From positions 312,159,840-312,223,839 of the forward strand of contig CM062820.1 of NCBI GenBank assembly GCA_031772625.1: DNA of 64,000 nt. Reading direction: 5' to 3'. This document shows, in pieces, positions 43,290 through 54,715 of this stretch (position 1 is its first letter; the number at the start of each line of letters is the position of its first letter). The stretch comes from Pinus tabuliformis (Eukaryota; Streptophyta; Pinopsida; Pinales; Pinaceae). The notes beneath the pieces are model-generated. The model worked only from the letters and a program-made list of their open reading frames with translations, was not told the DNA's origin and made no database searches. The position numbers were made by a program, and so were the translations under genes.

Positions 43290-46200
43290 AGCTTAGTCAT
43301 TTATCCAGCCCTGCAATGCCCATTTTTTCTCTACACCAAGAGAACTTCTCAAAGCTCACAGATTTTGTCAATGCATCTGTAGTATTCTTCAAAGTGTCCA
43401 CCTTTACCAGCAACACCTTTTTGTCTTCTATCATATCCCTCACAAAGTGATACTGAACATCAATGTGCTTTGTCTTTGAATGATATGCAAGGTTCTTTGC
43501 CAAGAAAATTGCACTTTGGCTATCACAACCTATCCTTATAGCTCCCTGTACTAACCCCATACTTGAACACAATATCTGCAACCAAACTGCTTCCTTTCTT
43601 GCATGAGTGGCTGCCATGTATTATGTCTCTGTAGTTGATAGTGCCACTACAAATTGTTTCTTACTCATCCAACTGACTGCACCTCCAAATAGGTTAATCA
43701 CATACCCACTTGGAGATCTTCTCTGATCTATATCTCCAACCCAGTGTACATCAACAAATCCATGAATATCCAACACTCTGTCTAATCCTGGTATTCCTTG
43801 GTATCACAAACCATAATCACTAGTGCCAGGAAAATACCTAAAAACTCGCTCCATTGTTGTCCAGTGCTCCTTCCCTAATTTTGACATAGCCTACTCAATA
43901 CTCCCACTACATGTGCAATGTCTGGTCCAGTATAGACCATTGAATACATCAGGCTATCGATTGCACTTGCATATGGAACATGGGACATGTCCTCTTCCTC
44001 TTCTTGTGTCTTGGGACACTATTCAGTAGATAAATTTACACCTACAGGAATAGGAACCTTCACCGGTTTACTATCCTTTATATTAAACCTTTGCAATATT
44101 GTCTTGACATACTTCCTCTGCTTTAACTAGAGCTTCCTCTTTGTCCAATCTTTTTTAATTTCCATGCCCAAAATATAGTTTGAAGCACCAAGATCTTTCA
44201 TGTAAAATTTGGAGGACAAATGGGTCTTCAAATCCTAGATAATTTCTTTGTCATTTCCAACCAGCAACATATCATCCACATACAAGACTAGATAAATAAA
44301 ATGGTCACAAATTAATTTAAAATACACACAGTGATCTGCTTTGCTTTTGGTGAAGCCAAGTCCCCATATAAATGTATCAAATTTCTGATACCACATCCTT
44401 GGTGATTTTTTTAGCCCATAAAGAGACTTCTTTAACTTGCATGATAGTTCTTTCTTACCCTTCACCACAAATCATTCAGGTTGCTTCATGTATATCTCCT
44501 CTTCCAGAGCCCCGTGAAGAAATTTTGTCTTCACATCCATCTGTTCTACCTCAAAATCAAAAGCAGCACCAACAGATAAAAGTAATCTAATAGAAGTTAC
44601 CTTGGCAACACGAGAAAAAATATCACCAAAATGAATTCTCGACACCTGGGAATAACCTTTTGGTACCAACCTAGCTTTGTATTTCTCCACCTTTCCTTCT
44701 GCATTTGTCTTCTTCTTGAACACCCATTTGCTGCCAATGGGTTTCCTTCCAACCAACAACTCCACCAGATCCCAAGCCTCATTTTTGTGCAAAGATGCCA
44801 TTTCATCAACCATGGCCTCTTTCCAGAGTTTTCCATCCTCTAAATCTACTGCTTCCTTCATAATTCTAGGATCATCATCAATAATAGATAAAGCAAAATT
44901 TGAATAGAAAGCAGATGGACTATACCTTTCTGGTTGCCTTCTTTCTCAAACTGATCTTCTCACACCCAGAGTTTGTGGCTCTTCATCTTCTGATTCCTCC
45001 TCTGTTGTAGAGTCTAATTCTTCCTCCTTTAGCTCAAACTCTATCTTCTCAGGTAAATTTGGTTGGACTTCATGTTTAATAACATATTTCACCTCTCTAA
45101 ACACCACATCTCGGTTGTACACAACCTTTCTTGTTACTGGGTTCCAAAGCTTATAACCCTTTAAACCATCCTTATACCCAATAAAGATGCACTTTTCATA
45201 TTTACTATCCAACCTGGTTTGTTTCTCCTTTGGAACATGTACATATGCATCACATCCAAATACCCTCAGATGTGAAAGAGAGGGTTTCTTACCAGTCCAT
45301 ACCTCTTGTGGAGTCTTATCCTCCAACGCTGATGAAGGTGATCTATTGACCAAGTAACATGCCGTATCCACCTCCTTTTCCCAAAATTCCTATCCTAACC
45401 CGACACCACTCAGCATGCTTCTTGCCCTTTCCATCAATGTCTTGTTCATTCTTTCTACAAATCCATTTTGTTGAGGTGTATATGGAGTAGTCTTCTGTCA
45501 TGCTATACCACACTTCTTACAGAATTCTTCAAATTCCTTACTGCAAAACTATCCACCATTATCTGTCCTCAGCACCTTTATCTTCTTCTCTGTCTAGTTT
45601 TCGACCAAAGCCTTAAATTCTTTAAACCTGTCAAAGACTTTAGATTTCTTCTTAAGGAAATATATCCATGTATTCCTTGAAAAGTCATATACAAATGATA
45701 CATAGTACACAGACTTACCTAGTGATGGAACCTTCATAGGTCCAAACACATCACTGTGCACAAGCTCTAATATCTATTTCTCCCTCTTACCACCAGAGGG
45801 GAAGCTCACCTGATTCTACTTCCCATATACACAATTTTCACAAAAATCAAAATACAGAGAGCTATTACTCATACCTTCTACCATATCTTTACCATGAAGT
45901 ATTCGAAAGCCTTTCTCTCCAATATGTCCAAGCCTTTGATGCCACAGCATGGTCTTCTCTCTAGAGACCACTAGATTTTCTGCTCCACTTTTAGGAACCA
46001 TAAAACTGTTGCACCCATCAACAACAATGCTACCTGGTAGCTTGTACAGAGTTCCAATCTAAACTCCCAACATCATTTCCAGTGCTCCTCAAACCATCTT
46101 GTAGGTATCCTTCTCAAACAATGTTTTTGCACCTGCATCATCCAGCTTGCTTACAGAAATCAAATTTTTGGCTAATGCAGGATTATGCAGAACACCCGGA

Positions 46201-47232
46201 AGTGTTCTAACCCTTCCACCTTGCAACTTCAACTTTACTTTTCAGCGACCAATGATTCTAGCCTTCCTATAATCCCCCAAGAAGACATCACCACCATCAT
46301 ATTTCTCATACTCGCAGAACCACTCTCTATGGGGAGTGAAGTGAAAGGATGCACCTGAGTCAATCATCCATGCCTCATGATCTACATGTGTACCTGAAGA
46401 AGCCATGTACACATCCCCACCTTCATCTGAGGTGGTTTTTTCCTCTTTAGAAGGAGCATTATCAGATCCCTTTCCTTTATCAAGAGCTTTAGATTTATAG
46501 TCCCTTTTGTAGTGCCCTTCCTTTCCGCATTTCCAGCACACCACCTTTACAGGTTTTCCTCGAGATTTAGATCTCCCTCTAGATTTAGATCTCCCACTCG
46601 ATGAATTATTTTTGTTTTTGTTCTGGACCTTCCTCGTACATACAAGGCATAAGCATTCTGGCTCTCCATATTTTTCCGTCTCATCTCCTCCATCAACAAG
46701 GATGAGACTATTTCATCAAACTGCAAGGTAGTTGCATTGCTACCTATTGCAATAACTAGACTATCTCACAAATCTAGTAGAGAACAAAACAAACTAATGC
46801 ACTTATCTTCATTTGAAATTTTGATATCAACAGATGATAACTAACTTACCACAATATTAAACACATTCAGATGCTCTATCACTGAGTCTCCATATTTCAT
46901 CCTCAGGTTATACAACTTTTTCCGTAGGAACAGTTTATTCACCAAAGACTTAGATTGGTACAAAGTTCCTAACTTGTCCCACAAAGCCTTAGCCATAGCT
47001 TCCCCTGATACATTCAGCAATACTAAATCTGAGACACACAATCATATTGTGCGCTTTGCCTTCCGTTCTAACTTATTCCATTCTTCATCGAACACTCCAG
47101 TTGGTTTAGTACCTGTATCTAGTGTGATCCACTAATCTTTATCCACCAGCAGATCCTCCATCTTGAGTTTCCACAACTCAAAATTCTAACCATTAAATTT
47201 CTCAGTCTCTCTCTTTCCACTACTCACCATCT
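43290..47232 (-). CDS. gag-pol: Copia gag-pol region
   Basis: Minus strand. Gag starts near 47230 (MVSSGKRE). A gag helix segment (ALWDKLGTLYQSKSLVNKLFL) is near 46.9 kb, a zinc knuckle, CWKCGKEGHYKRD, near 46.5 kb, and protease, MIDSGASFHFTPHREWFCE, near 46.33-46.39 kb. Integrase has LWHQRLGHIGEKG near 45.93 kb and a C-terminal CDAYVHVPKEKQT near 45.24 kb. RT has WVFKKKTNAEGKVEKYKARL near 44.70 kb and LYVDDMLLVGND near 44.25 kb. RNase H is near 43.3-43.65 kb (SKTKHIDVQYHFVRD). Integrase before RT marks Copia. Heavily broken. Confidence 0.85.
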
Positions 47233-47339
47233 TCTTTCACCACCAAAATCGATCTCACAGATCTCCCAATGAACAGGGTCTACCACAGGCCTGAGCAAAA
47301 TGCATCAGCAACAAAGGCATCCCCTTGAAGCCAAAATTT

Positions 47340-47350
47340 CTCTAATACCA
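47340..47350 (-). promoter_or_regulatory. Copia primer-binding site
   Basis: Minus strand TGGTATTAGAG, two bases from the 5' LTR, a variant of the tRNA-Met site. Confidence 0.75.
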
Positions 47351-47352
47351 AT

Positions 47353-47847
47353 TGTAGGTTTTAACTGCGTACAAAAATTACTTGCATACGAATTCTACAA
47401 CACAAAAAATAAACAATGTGAGAGCATAACACATAAAACACATATACATAGAGATTTTCCCCTGGATCCCAAAACTGGGACTACCAGCTTGATTTTTCAT
47501 TATGTTCCTTTCAATGTTACAATACATATTTATACATGCCAAATCATCCAATACCATGGACCAAAAACCATCGCGTCCAAAACCATGGACAGAAAACCAT
47601 CGCATCCAAAACCATGTGCGAAAATCATGCACAAAACCATAGTTAGGTCCAACTAACATATGGTCCAAAACCAAAATTTTCCATGGTGCTACCCCGAACC
47701 TCATAGAGTGGGGTTACTTGCACCCCTCAAAACCCCTGTGACTCCCCCTGCTACGCAATCGACACAACGAAGGGGGGCTATGCCCCCCTCCTAACCCCTG
47801 GTTAACTACGTGGGCTAGTCGTGGAAAGAATATAACACAACACAACA
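47353..47847 (-). repeat. Copia 5' LTR
   Basis: 495 bp, plus-strand TGTAGGTTTT to ACACAACA. It holds a local direct repeat of about 33 bp (CCATGGACCAAAAACCATCG and a variant, near 47555-47620) that is single in the other LTR. Confidence 0.9.
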
Positions 47848-48088
47848 TTGGTTGTAATAATCCTACCAGATGTTTGCATTCTAATTTGAGTTGTTGGCAT
47901 TCTAGGCATCTAGAAATATATTCATCTTTCTTGGCCTATAATAAAAAAAATTATGGTTCTTATCACGTTTTGTTATAGTTCTGTTGTGAATCTAATCCAC
48001 TATGACCTTCTTCAAGACAGTCAGACGGTCCATATATAATATTTGTTTGAACAACAACATAACATCATTTGTGACTTGTAACACTTTC

Positions 48089-48374
48089 CAGGGGAAATTT
48101 TAAAGATGGAAAATTATCTTGACGCTTAAAAATATTGGCGAATATCACTAGTACGTAATATGAAAACTATAAAATGTTGATTGATATATTTGTAAAATTA
48201 TTAAAATTTATAATTACTTTATATATATTCTCTATATAATGTTGGCAATTTTTAAGGTAAAATAATGTTATATTTTAAAATTTCGGCCAATCATTTTTAG
48301 AAAAAATGGAAATTGATGAATCTCTTTTTGGAAAAATCATCGAAAATTATCCCACCTGTGAATATTAGCCCCCA
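48089..48374 (-). mobile_element. Small hAT-like MITE, copy 2 (inverted)
   Basis: About 286 bp, the reverse complement of 14983-15270, and absent from segment B (empty site near 56515). It begins CAGGGGAAATTTT and ends near AGCCCCCA. Exact ends and the target repeat (about 8-9 bp, diverged) are uncertain. Confidence 0.6.
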
Positions 48375-49600
48375 AAAATTTTCCATGATTCTCTTTTGTT
48401 GTTCCTCTATCTACTATTGTAAGCATTCCTTGACATATTGGAAATTCTCATCATGTAGAAATGACTTTGATCCTTTATTTGGTGTCAATTTCATAAGTTC
48501 TCACAGTTTCCAAGTAAGTTACTTGTATACTTCTAATAAGTGCATATGCTACCTAGTTTTCCTCATTGTTAGTATGTTTGATTTCAACATCAAACTGACA
48601 AATCAAATCCAACCATCTACCTTGTCTAGGATTTAGCATAGGATGATAAAAAAAGTATCTCATACCTCCATGATCTGACATCAACACAAACCTTCTCCAA
48701 AGTATGTAGTTCCCCCACATCTTCAGTGAATCCATAAATGCTTCTAGCTGCAAGTAATGAGTAATATAGTTCCCCTTGTGGTCATTTAGTTCCCTTGACT
48801 TGTAGAAGATTACATGTACTTCTTTCATTAAAATGCCACCCAGTCCTTCCTTACAGGCATCATTGCAAAGTAGGAAATCCTCCTCTAGGTATTTTATTAT
48901 CATAATAGGTGCATGTTTTAGCAATTACTTGAGTCACTCAAAGATAGCTACACACACTGATACTTATTGTAATTTGGAATACTTCTTTTGTAAAGATATT
49001 ATTAGTTGTCCAATCTTTTAAAAAATAATTTCTGATAATATCATGCGAATCCCATGAATATCTTGACCTTTGTAACATTTTGGGGAGTGGGCCACTCCAT
49101 TATGGGCTTGCTATTTTTGGGATCAAAAGCTACTTCTACCTTTGAGATGACATATCTTAAATATTGTACTTTCATTTGGAAGAAATCACATTTGTTATGT
49201 CTGGCATATAATTTGTTTTATCGCAAGAATTGCAAAATTGCCTTTAGGTGCTCTTCATTTGCTTCTCTAATTTTTGAGTAAACCAAAATATCATCAAAAA
49301 AAACTAGAACTAAATTGTCCAAATATTGACAGAGTACATTGTTCATCAGGCACATAAATGTGGTTGGGGAATTTGTGAACACACATGGCACCATCATGAA
49401 CTGGTAGTGCGTGTTCCTCATCCTAAACATTGTCTTATGAATGTCCTCATATTTAATTCTAACTTGATGATAGATATATCTCATAGATATCTTGGAAAAC
49501 AATGTGGCTCCTTTCAACGAATCAAATAGATCATCAGTTATGAGAAATGGGTATTTATTGTTCACTGTAGCCTTATTTAACAAACACTAACCAATGCACA

Positions 49601-51876
49601 TTTAGAATGCTTGTTTTTTTGGATTTGAAGCAATAGTGTACCAAATACATGTACTCTTTTGCATCTTGGTTACCATATGAAAAGGAAAACACAATTATAT
49701 TGAGTAGGAATAAAAAATAAAAACCAACGAAGTGTAACTAAGTGATAAAAAAAACATGAAAAATATAGAAAACAATGAAGAAACTAAAACCCAGGAAAAT
49801 GGGAAACAAATCCCCTTTATTGGTTATTGTAAGAAGATATAATAGTTGATTTTATAGAAACTTAAGGGACTTTTAGTGAGAAATGGTTCTCTTAAACTCT
49901 CCAAAATGGACTTCCCTTCCTTTAATCCAATGCAAGACACCCTTCTCTCAAAGAATCCAAAATAAAACCCTCTAATGGTGAATTCTCTCAATGCAAGATG
50001 ATGTTGATTGCACTAGCAATTTTGGCAGCATAACCTTTCTCTAACTTTTTATTATTTTTGGCTCCAATTCATTTGATATTTATAGCAACAATATTAAAGC
50101 ATGCCTCCCCTTAGCTCATTAATTAGACTAATATATGTGGTAGATAAGAGGAGTCCTTTTGGGACTCCTTAACTCCCATTCAAGATTGGAATGACTTGAA
50201 AAATGGGTTGTTGAATATTGTTCTTTTACATAAAACTAAATAATTCAATGTGATGTGTTTTATAGGCTATTTAGCTGTCACTTTGGTGGATTCACATGAA
50301 TATCGAAGAAAAAGTTGCAAGGATATGTGCAAAACGTCTTTGGCACGCTTGCACAATTTTATTTTTTAAATGAACCCTTGATTTTTAATTCTTCATGATG
50401 ATTCTAGTGTTAATTCATAGAATTGTACATGTCGTTTTCTAATGTTGAGTACATCCTAACTTGTATGAGTGTGTGTAAAATTTACTAAAGATAACAATTT
50501 TACCCTGATGTGTGAGGTTAGGAGGAAATGTATAACTGAAATACATCACATTTTGTTTTGCCCGATGACAAGTCGTACCAACTTTCAGAGAGAGAGAGAG
50601 TGTCTTAAGAGGAATGAATTGAGTGAATCCTTCTGAAAAGATAAAAGAAGCCCATCTTGATATAAAATTTTATGCAAAAAGTGTTTATATGAAGTGTGCA
50701 TGTCCCATGCTCATGATCATGAAATTGACTATCATATTACAAGTACATAGGAAAAGTCCTATCAAAAGATCCTAGACAAGCTATTTTGTTGTATATTGAA
50801 GTAGATGAATTTCTCACCCTTTGGGGCATATCTAAAAAAACGCTTATGGAAGTTTCGCTGCCCATGAGGTGACTGACACTACTGAAGGGGGTGCAATCCT
50901 GATGCATCAATCTTCAACCTAATCAAAGAACTACAATTGTTGCAAATTATGACACTCCTCTGAGGTGAGAATTGTGTTGATGTTGAACATTAGAGGGGAT
51001 GATGAAATTAGTGAGAGATAAAGTTTCCCATTGTTCCACCTATAACTAACCTAATATGGGGAGAACAACCAAGGTACTACTTAAATTTTAGAAAATGAGT
51101 ATTGATGTCAACATAATAGAAGTGGAAACCATCTGGAAAAGAGGGTTTCTAGGAAATATGCTCGATGTTGATATAGGTAGTAAAGCATGTAGAATTGGTA
51201 AAGGCATGGTAACTGAGATTGACGGTGCATGGAGAAAACTAGGAATTACCCAATATTGGAGCATGAATGAAAATGGAAGCGGCCAAAATGAAACTATAGG
51301 GTAGTAGCAACCTAGAGTCGGGAAGACATCTAAAGGAGGGGTGAATGATTGTTCTTACTAGATAAGATGAGTTAGCTGCAATAATGTGATATAGTATGAA
51401 GTGATGGGAAGGCACAACATCATATGTAAATTGAGTAGCCAATATTTGGATGAGATGGGTCCAACTAAGAGCGACTAGGAATTGTCATTGGGTAGTAGAA
51501 AAAATAATATGGGTGAGGGTTTGTCTCAAAAATAATATTGTACACTTTCCAAAAGAATTTATAAGTGGTTTTGAATGTACAAATATGGAGATGGGTGCCC
51601 CAAATGTGTGGTCGCCTACATGATGATAGAAGGGAATAGCTACAGAGAGTGGGGGGTACTTTGGCTATTCTTGGTGTGAAGTAAATTAAGTGGAGTGATT
51701 ATGCAATTGGTTGACTATGGTATGGAGTTTGGGAGGCCAAGTGTAAAATGTGGTGGGGAATTTGTGATGATTAAATAAATGAGTGACCAAGAAAGGTGGT
51801 AATAAATTATATTGAAATAGAAATGAGGTCATATTTCAAGTCATGCAAGTGAACGATTCACAGGAAAAAGAGATAT
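49601..51876. other. Unassigned sequence shared by segments A and B
   Basis: AT-rich stretch between the Tekay-like RT and the Reina-like LTR, collinear with about 57.70-59.97 kb in B. It may be the long LTR or leader of the Tekay-like fossil, but no primer site was seen. A 69-codon plus-strand frame at 51095-51304 is also present in B (59190-59399), but most of the differences between the copies change the residue, so I do not call it a gene. Confidence 0.5.
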
Positions 51877-52339
51877 TGTTATGATCTTGACCTGCGAGAA
51901 ATCTAGAATACTAGAAATATGAAGAAATATAGCCAAAAACATAGAATTGTCACATGAAATGAGACAATGTGCAAGGTATTTATTATTCAGAACTAGAATA
52001 CAATGTTCACTTGCTTCTTTGAGGGGGAAACCTCCAACAGAGGAGATCTCAATTACAATAAGACTCGATGATCCTTTCCCTACTATGTAAGACTATTTAT
52101 AGCTTAATGAAATCCAAAACCCTAACTACTAGTGGTCCCTTGCATAACATGGGTTAACCACTTTATTTATTAACTATCCTATTTACAACTAATTGTGGAC
52201 CCTTTTCTATAATGCAGGTCAACCACTTACAATTATTATTAATTATTATGGCCTTTATTGACTCTCTAACTAACTATGACTCTAACTATGCCCCTTGGGC
52301 TTATTACATAAACAAAGGGGTTATGGTTGGACCCTATCA
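51877..52339 (-). repeat. LTR of Reina-like fossil A
   Basis: About 463 bp. Minus strand starts TGATAGGGTCC right after a purine tract (GTTAGGGGAGGGCA), and the far end is TGTTATGATC on the plus strand. Matches 59975-60439. Confidence 0.7.
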
Positions 52340-54474
52340 TGCCCTCCCCTAACAAAAGTATTCTTGTCCTCAAGGTTGAAGTTGTGGAAACTACTGAAGG
52401 ATAGTGGTTGGTTCTCATGCCACATTTTCTGGAGAGGTGTCTTTCCACTTGATGAGGACTTCCCAGATCGTATAGATGTGGAGATGTCTTTCACGAGTAT
52501 CGAGGTCCTATTTTGGTCAGAGGCAAAGTGATCCTTCTTCATATAATTTTGGGAGACTTTTTTGAACCCTACAGTTTCTCCCCACCACTTTCTTGAGGCA
52601 CGATACATGGAAGACTGGGTGTATTTTTGAATTAGTTGGCAAGGCCATTTTGTAAGTGACTGCTCCAATACGCTGAAGTATCTAATAAGGCCCATAGAAT
52701 TTTGGTGCTAGTTTTTGGCAATCCTTTTCTTTGAGAGATGTTTTATTATACGATTGGACTCACAAGAATACCTAGTCCCATACTTGGAATGAGTGCTCAA
52801 AATGATGTTGGTCAACCTGTTTCTTCACTCTGTTATGAGCTTGATGTAGATTATCTTTGATATGAGTCATCATGGCGGAACCGTTTTGTAGGAGCTGATC
52901 AACTACCTATACATTGGAACATCTAGGGATATAAGAAAATAGTGAAGGTGGGATTTGGCCATACATTTCCTCATATGGCATCATCTTGGTGGCTTCAGGA
53001 TAATTAGTATTATACCACCATTGATCTAAAGGCAGCCACTCTACCCATTGACACTGCTTGTACAAAGTGAAGCACCTCAGATAGGTCTGCAAACATAAGC
53101 TGATTGCTTCTATTTGACCATTTTTTTAGGGATGATAATTTGTACTTAGTTGGAGTTGTATGCCCTGGATCTTGAAAATTTCCTACCAAAAGTAGATAGT
53201 GAAACTGGGGTCTCAATTAGACACAATGGAATTCAACATGCCATGTAGTTTGAAGATCTGGTCCAAGAAAACTTGAGCCACCAATGTTGGGGTAAATGGG
53301 TGTTGTAGAGCACAAAAATGAGCATATTTGTAAATTCTGTCAACAACCAACATGATTACTGATTTGTTTCCTAACTTTAGGAGACCAATAATGATATCAT
53401 GGAAACATCCAAACAGATGGAAGTAGGGAGTTGAAATTGTTTTAAGGTTCTTGGTATCTTGATTGTTTCCCCTTTCTTGCGTTGGCATACATCACATTCA
53501 ACTACAAAAGTGAGAATTGTGTTCTTGATGTCGGGCCAAAATAAAGAACAACATGTTGGTTCATAAGACTTCTAAAAACATGAATGGCTTGCAATTAGAG
53601 AGGAGTGAAACTTATCCAAGATGTGGGTTTTAAGGGTGGAGGTCTAGGATAACACTAACCAATCCTTGTAGGGTAGAATATCATCCTTCCAAGAGTAGTC
53701 TTATGAGGAATTAGGATCTTCTCTTAAGTTATTAATGACTTGGGAGAGAGAGGGGTGGGAGAACCATTCAATACAGGCCTGGTCAATCCAATATGATATG
53801 GGTAGAGAGAGTAATAGAAGGGTGCCCTCATCCTCAAATTGGTATGATAAGGCATCATCCCCTACATTGTCATGCCCCTTCATGTAAATTATCTCACCAT
53901 CATATCCCAACATTTTTGCAAGCTGTTTATTTTTTTGTGGCGATGATAAACGTTGGTCGTGAAAATAATTTAGGAAATGATGCCTCGTGTGGATTTGGAA
54001 ATGTCATCCCAATAAGTATGCTCGATAGGTGTCTATTGCATGTAATATGGCCATCATTTCTTTCTCACATGTAGATTTACCTAAGCATTTGCCACTGAGT
54101 TGTTGATTGGTGAAAGCCAATGGTCTACCTTCCTACATTAATACGGTGCCAATACCCATACCTGAAGCACCACATTCAATCACAAAAGATTTGGTGAAGT
54201 TTGGTAAGGATAATACTAGAGGGGAGCACATGCCCTTTTTGAGAGCCAAGAAGGCATGCTGAGCTGCATCAATCCATAGAAATGAATTTTTCTTAAGAAC
54301 ATTAGTGAGGGGTCTGGAAATACATCCATAATTATGGATAAATTTGCGATAGTACCCCGTGAGACCCAAGAATCCCCTGAAACTCTCCAATAATTTTGGT
54401 TAGGACCAATCTTGCATTGCCTCAATTTTTTTCGAATCAAATGAAACTCTGTCATGAATTTCATGCTTTTTCGA
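51877..54474 (-). mobile_element. Reina-like chromovirus fossil A
   Basis: Minus strand. LTR at 51877-52339. Integrase is near 52.9-53.5 kb (VVDRIYKYAHFCALQHPF, QWWYNTNYPEATKM), the RNase H end and linker near 53.7-53.9 kb (MLGYDGEIIYMKG), and the RT end to RNase H start near 54.13-54.39 kb (RGFLGLTGYYRKF, VIECGASGMGIG). It stops at the junction with segment B. The same kind of element as the one at 4182 but a different, older family; many breaks. Confidence 0.8.
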
Positions 54475-54715
54475 CAAAAAGGATTCATTAATTTCCAATT
54501 TTTCTAAAAATAATTTGCCCAAATTTTATAGTATAAAATTAATTTACCTTAAAATTCGCCAAAATTTTGTAAATACTATATAAAGTCACCAAACATTTGA
54601 ATATTTTTATAAGAATATCACCAAACATTTTATTATTTGTATGTTTGAGACTAGTAAGGTTCACCACAGTTTCTAAACTTTAAGATAAATTTTCATCCTT
54701 AAAATTTTCATTGTA
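54475..54715 (+). mobile_element. Small hAT-like MITE, copy 3 (partial)
   Basis: Matches 15035-15275 but lacks the outer left end, because it begins at the duplication joint. It is the segment B counterpart of copy 1. Confidence 0.6.

Larger units (their letters stand above)
17329..47847 (-). mobile_element. Ty1/Copia element, split by the Tat/Ogre-like element
   Basis: Minus-strand Copia of about 5.1 kb once the nested element is removed. The 5' LTR is at 47353-47847, the primer site next to it, gag near 46.8-47.2 kb, then zinc knuckle and protease, integrase, RT, RNase H, a purine tract, and the 3' LTR at 17329-17735 plus 43182-43247. Target site TTGGT on both sides. Domain order (integrase before RT) is Copia; motif wording recalls the Tork/Tnt1 group (inference). 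The LTRs look about 9-10% different by eye, so it is old. Many breaks. Confidence 0.9.
15271..49600 (-). mobile_element. Tekay/Del-like chromovirus fossil A (split by Copia)
   Basis: Read on the minus strand, RT lies near 49.2-49.6 kb (DDLFDSL, FFDDILVYSK), RNase H near 48.55-48.92 kb, and the integrase core near 16.92-17.22 kb (SYWDAKF, HTNGKTERVN, LEDMLR). The integrase C-terminal part is near 16.43-16.67 kb (ACAKLAPRFCE, KKYVHD). A chromodomain-like VQWKRFGPYEPTWE lies near 16.27-16.31 kb. A purine-rich tract near 16155-16168 abuts a TGTAACATGCC that looks like the start of its 3' LTR (minus strand from 16154). Gag was not found. Heavily broken and old; the Copia insertion at 17329 splits it. 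Confidence 0.8.
15031..54178. repeat. Segment A of a large tandem duplication (interrupted by later insertions)
   Basis: 15031-17328 plus 47853-54178 is collinear with 54475-62278 once the lone LTR, Copia element and small DNA element are removed: about 8.0 kb against 7.8 kb. Nucleotide divergence looks near 10% by eye. A continues about 300 bp further, to 54474, than the part copied in B. Confidence 0.85.

Noticed and set aside
51095-51304. 69-codon plus-strand frame, also present at 59190-59399, as a possible small gene
   Set aside because: About half or more of the differences between the two copies change the residue, there is no recognisable domain, and both lie in a decayed duplicated fossil. 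Shared length is explained by the duplication.
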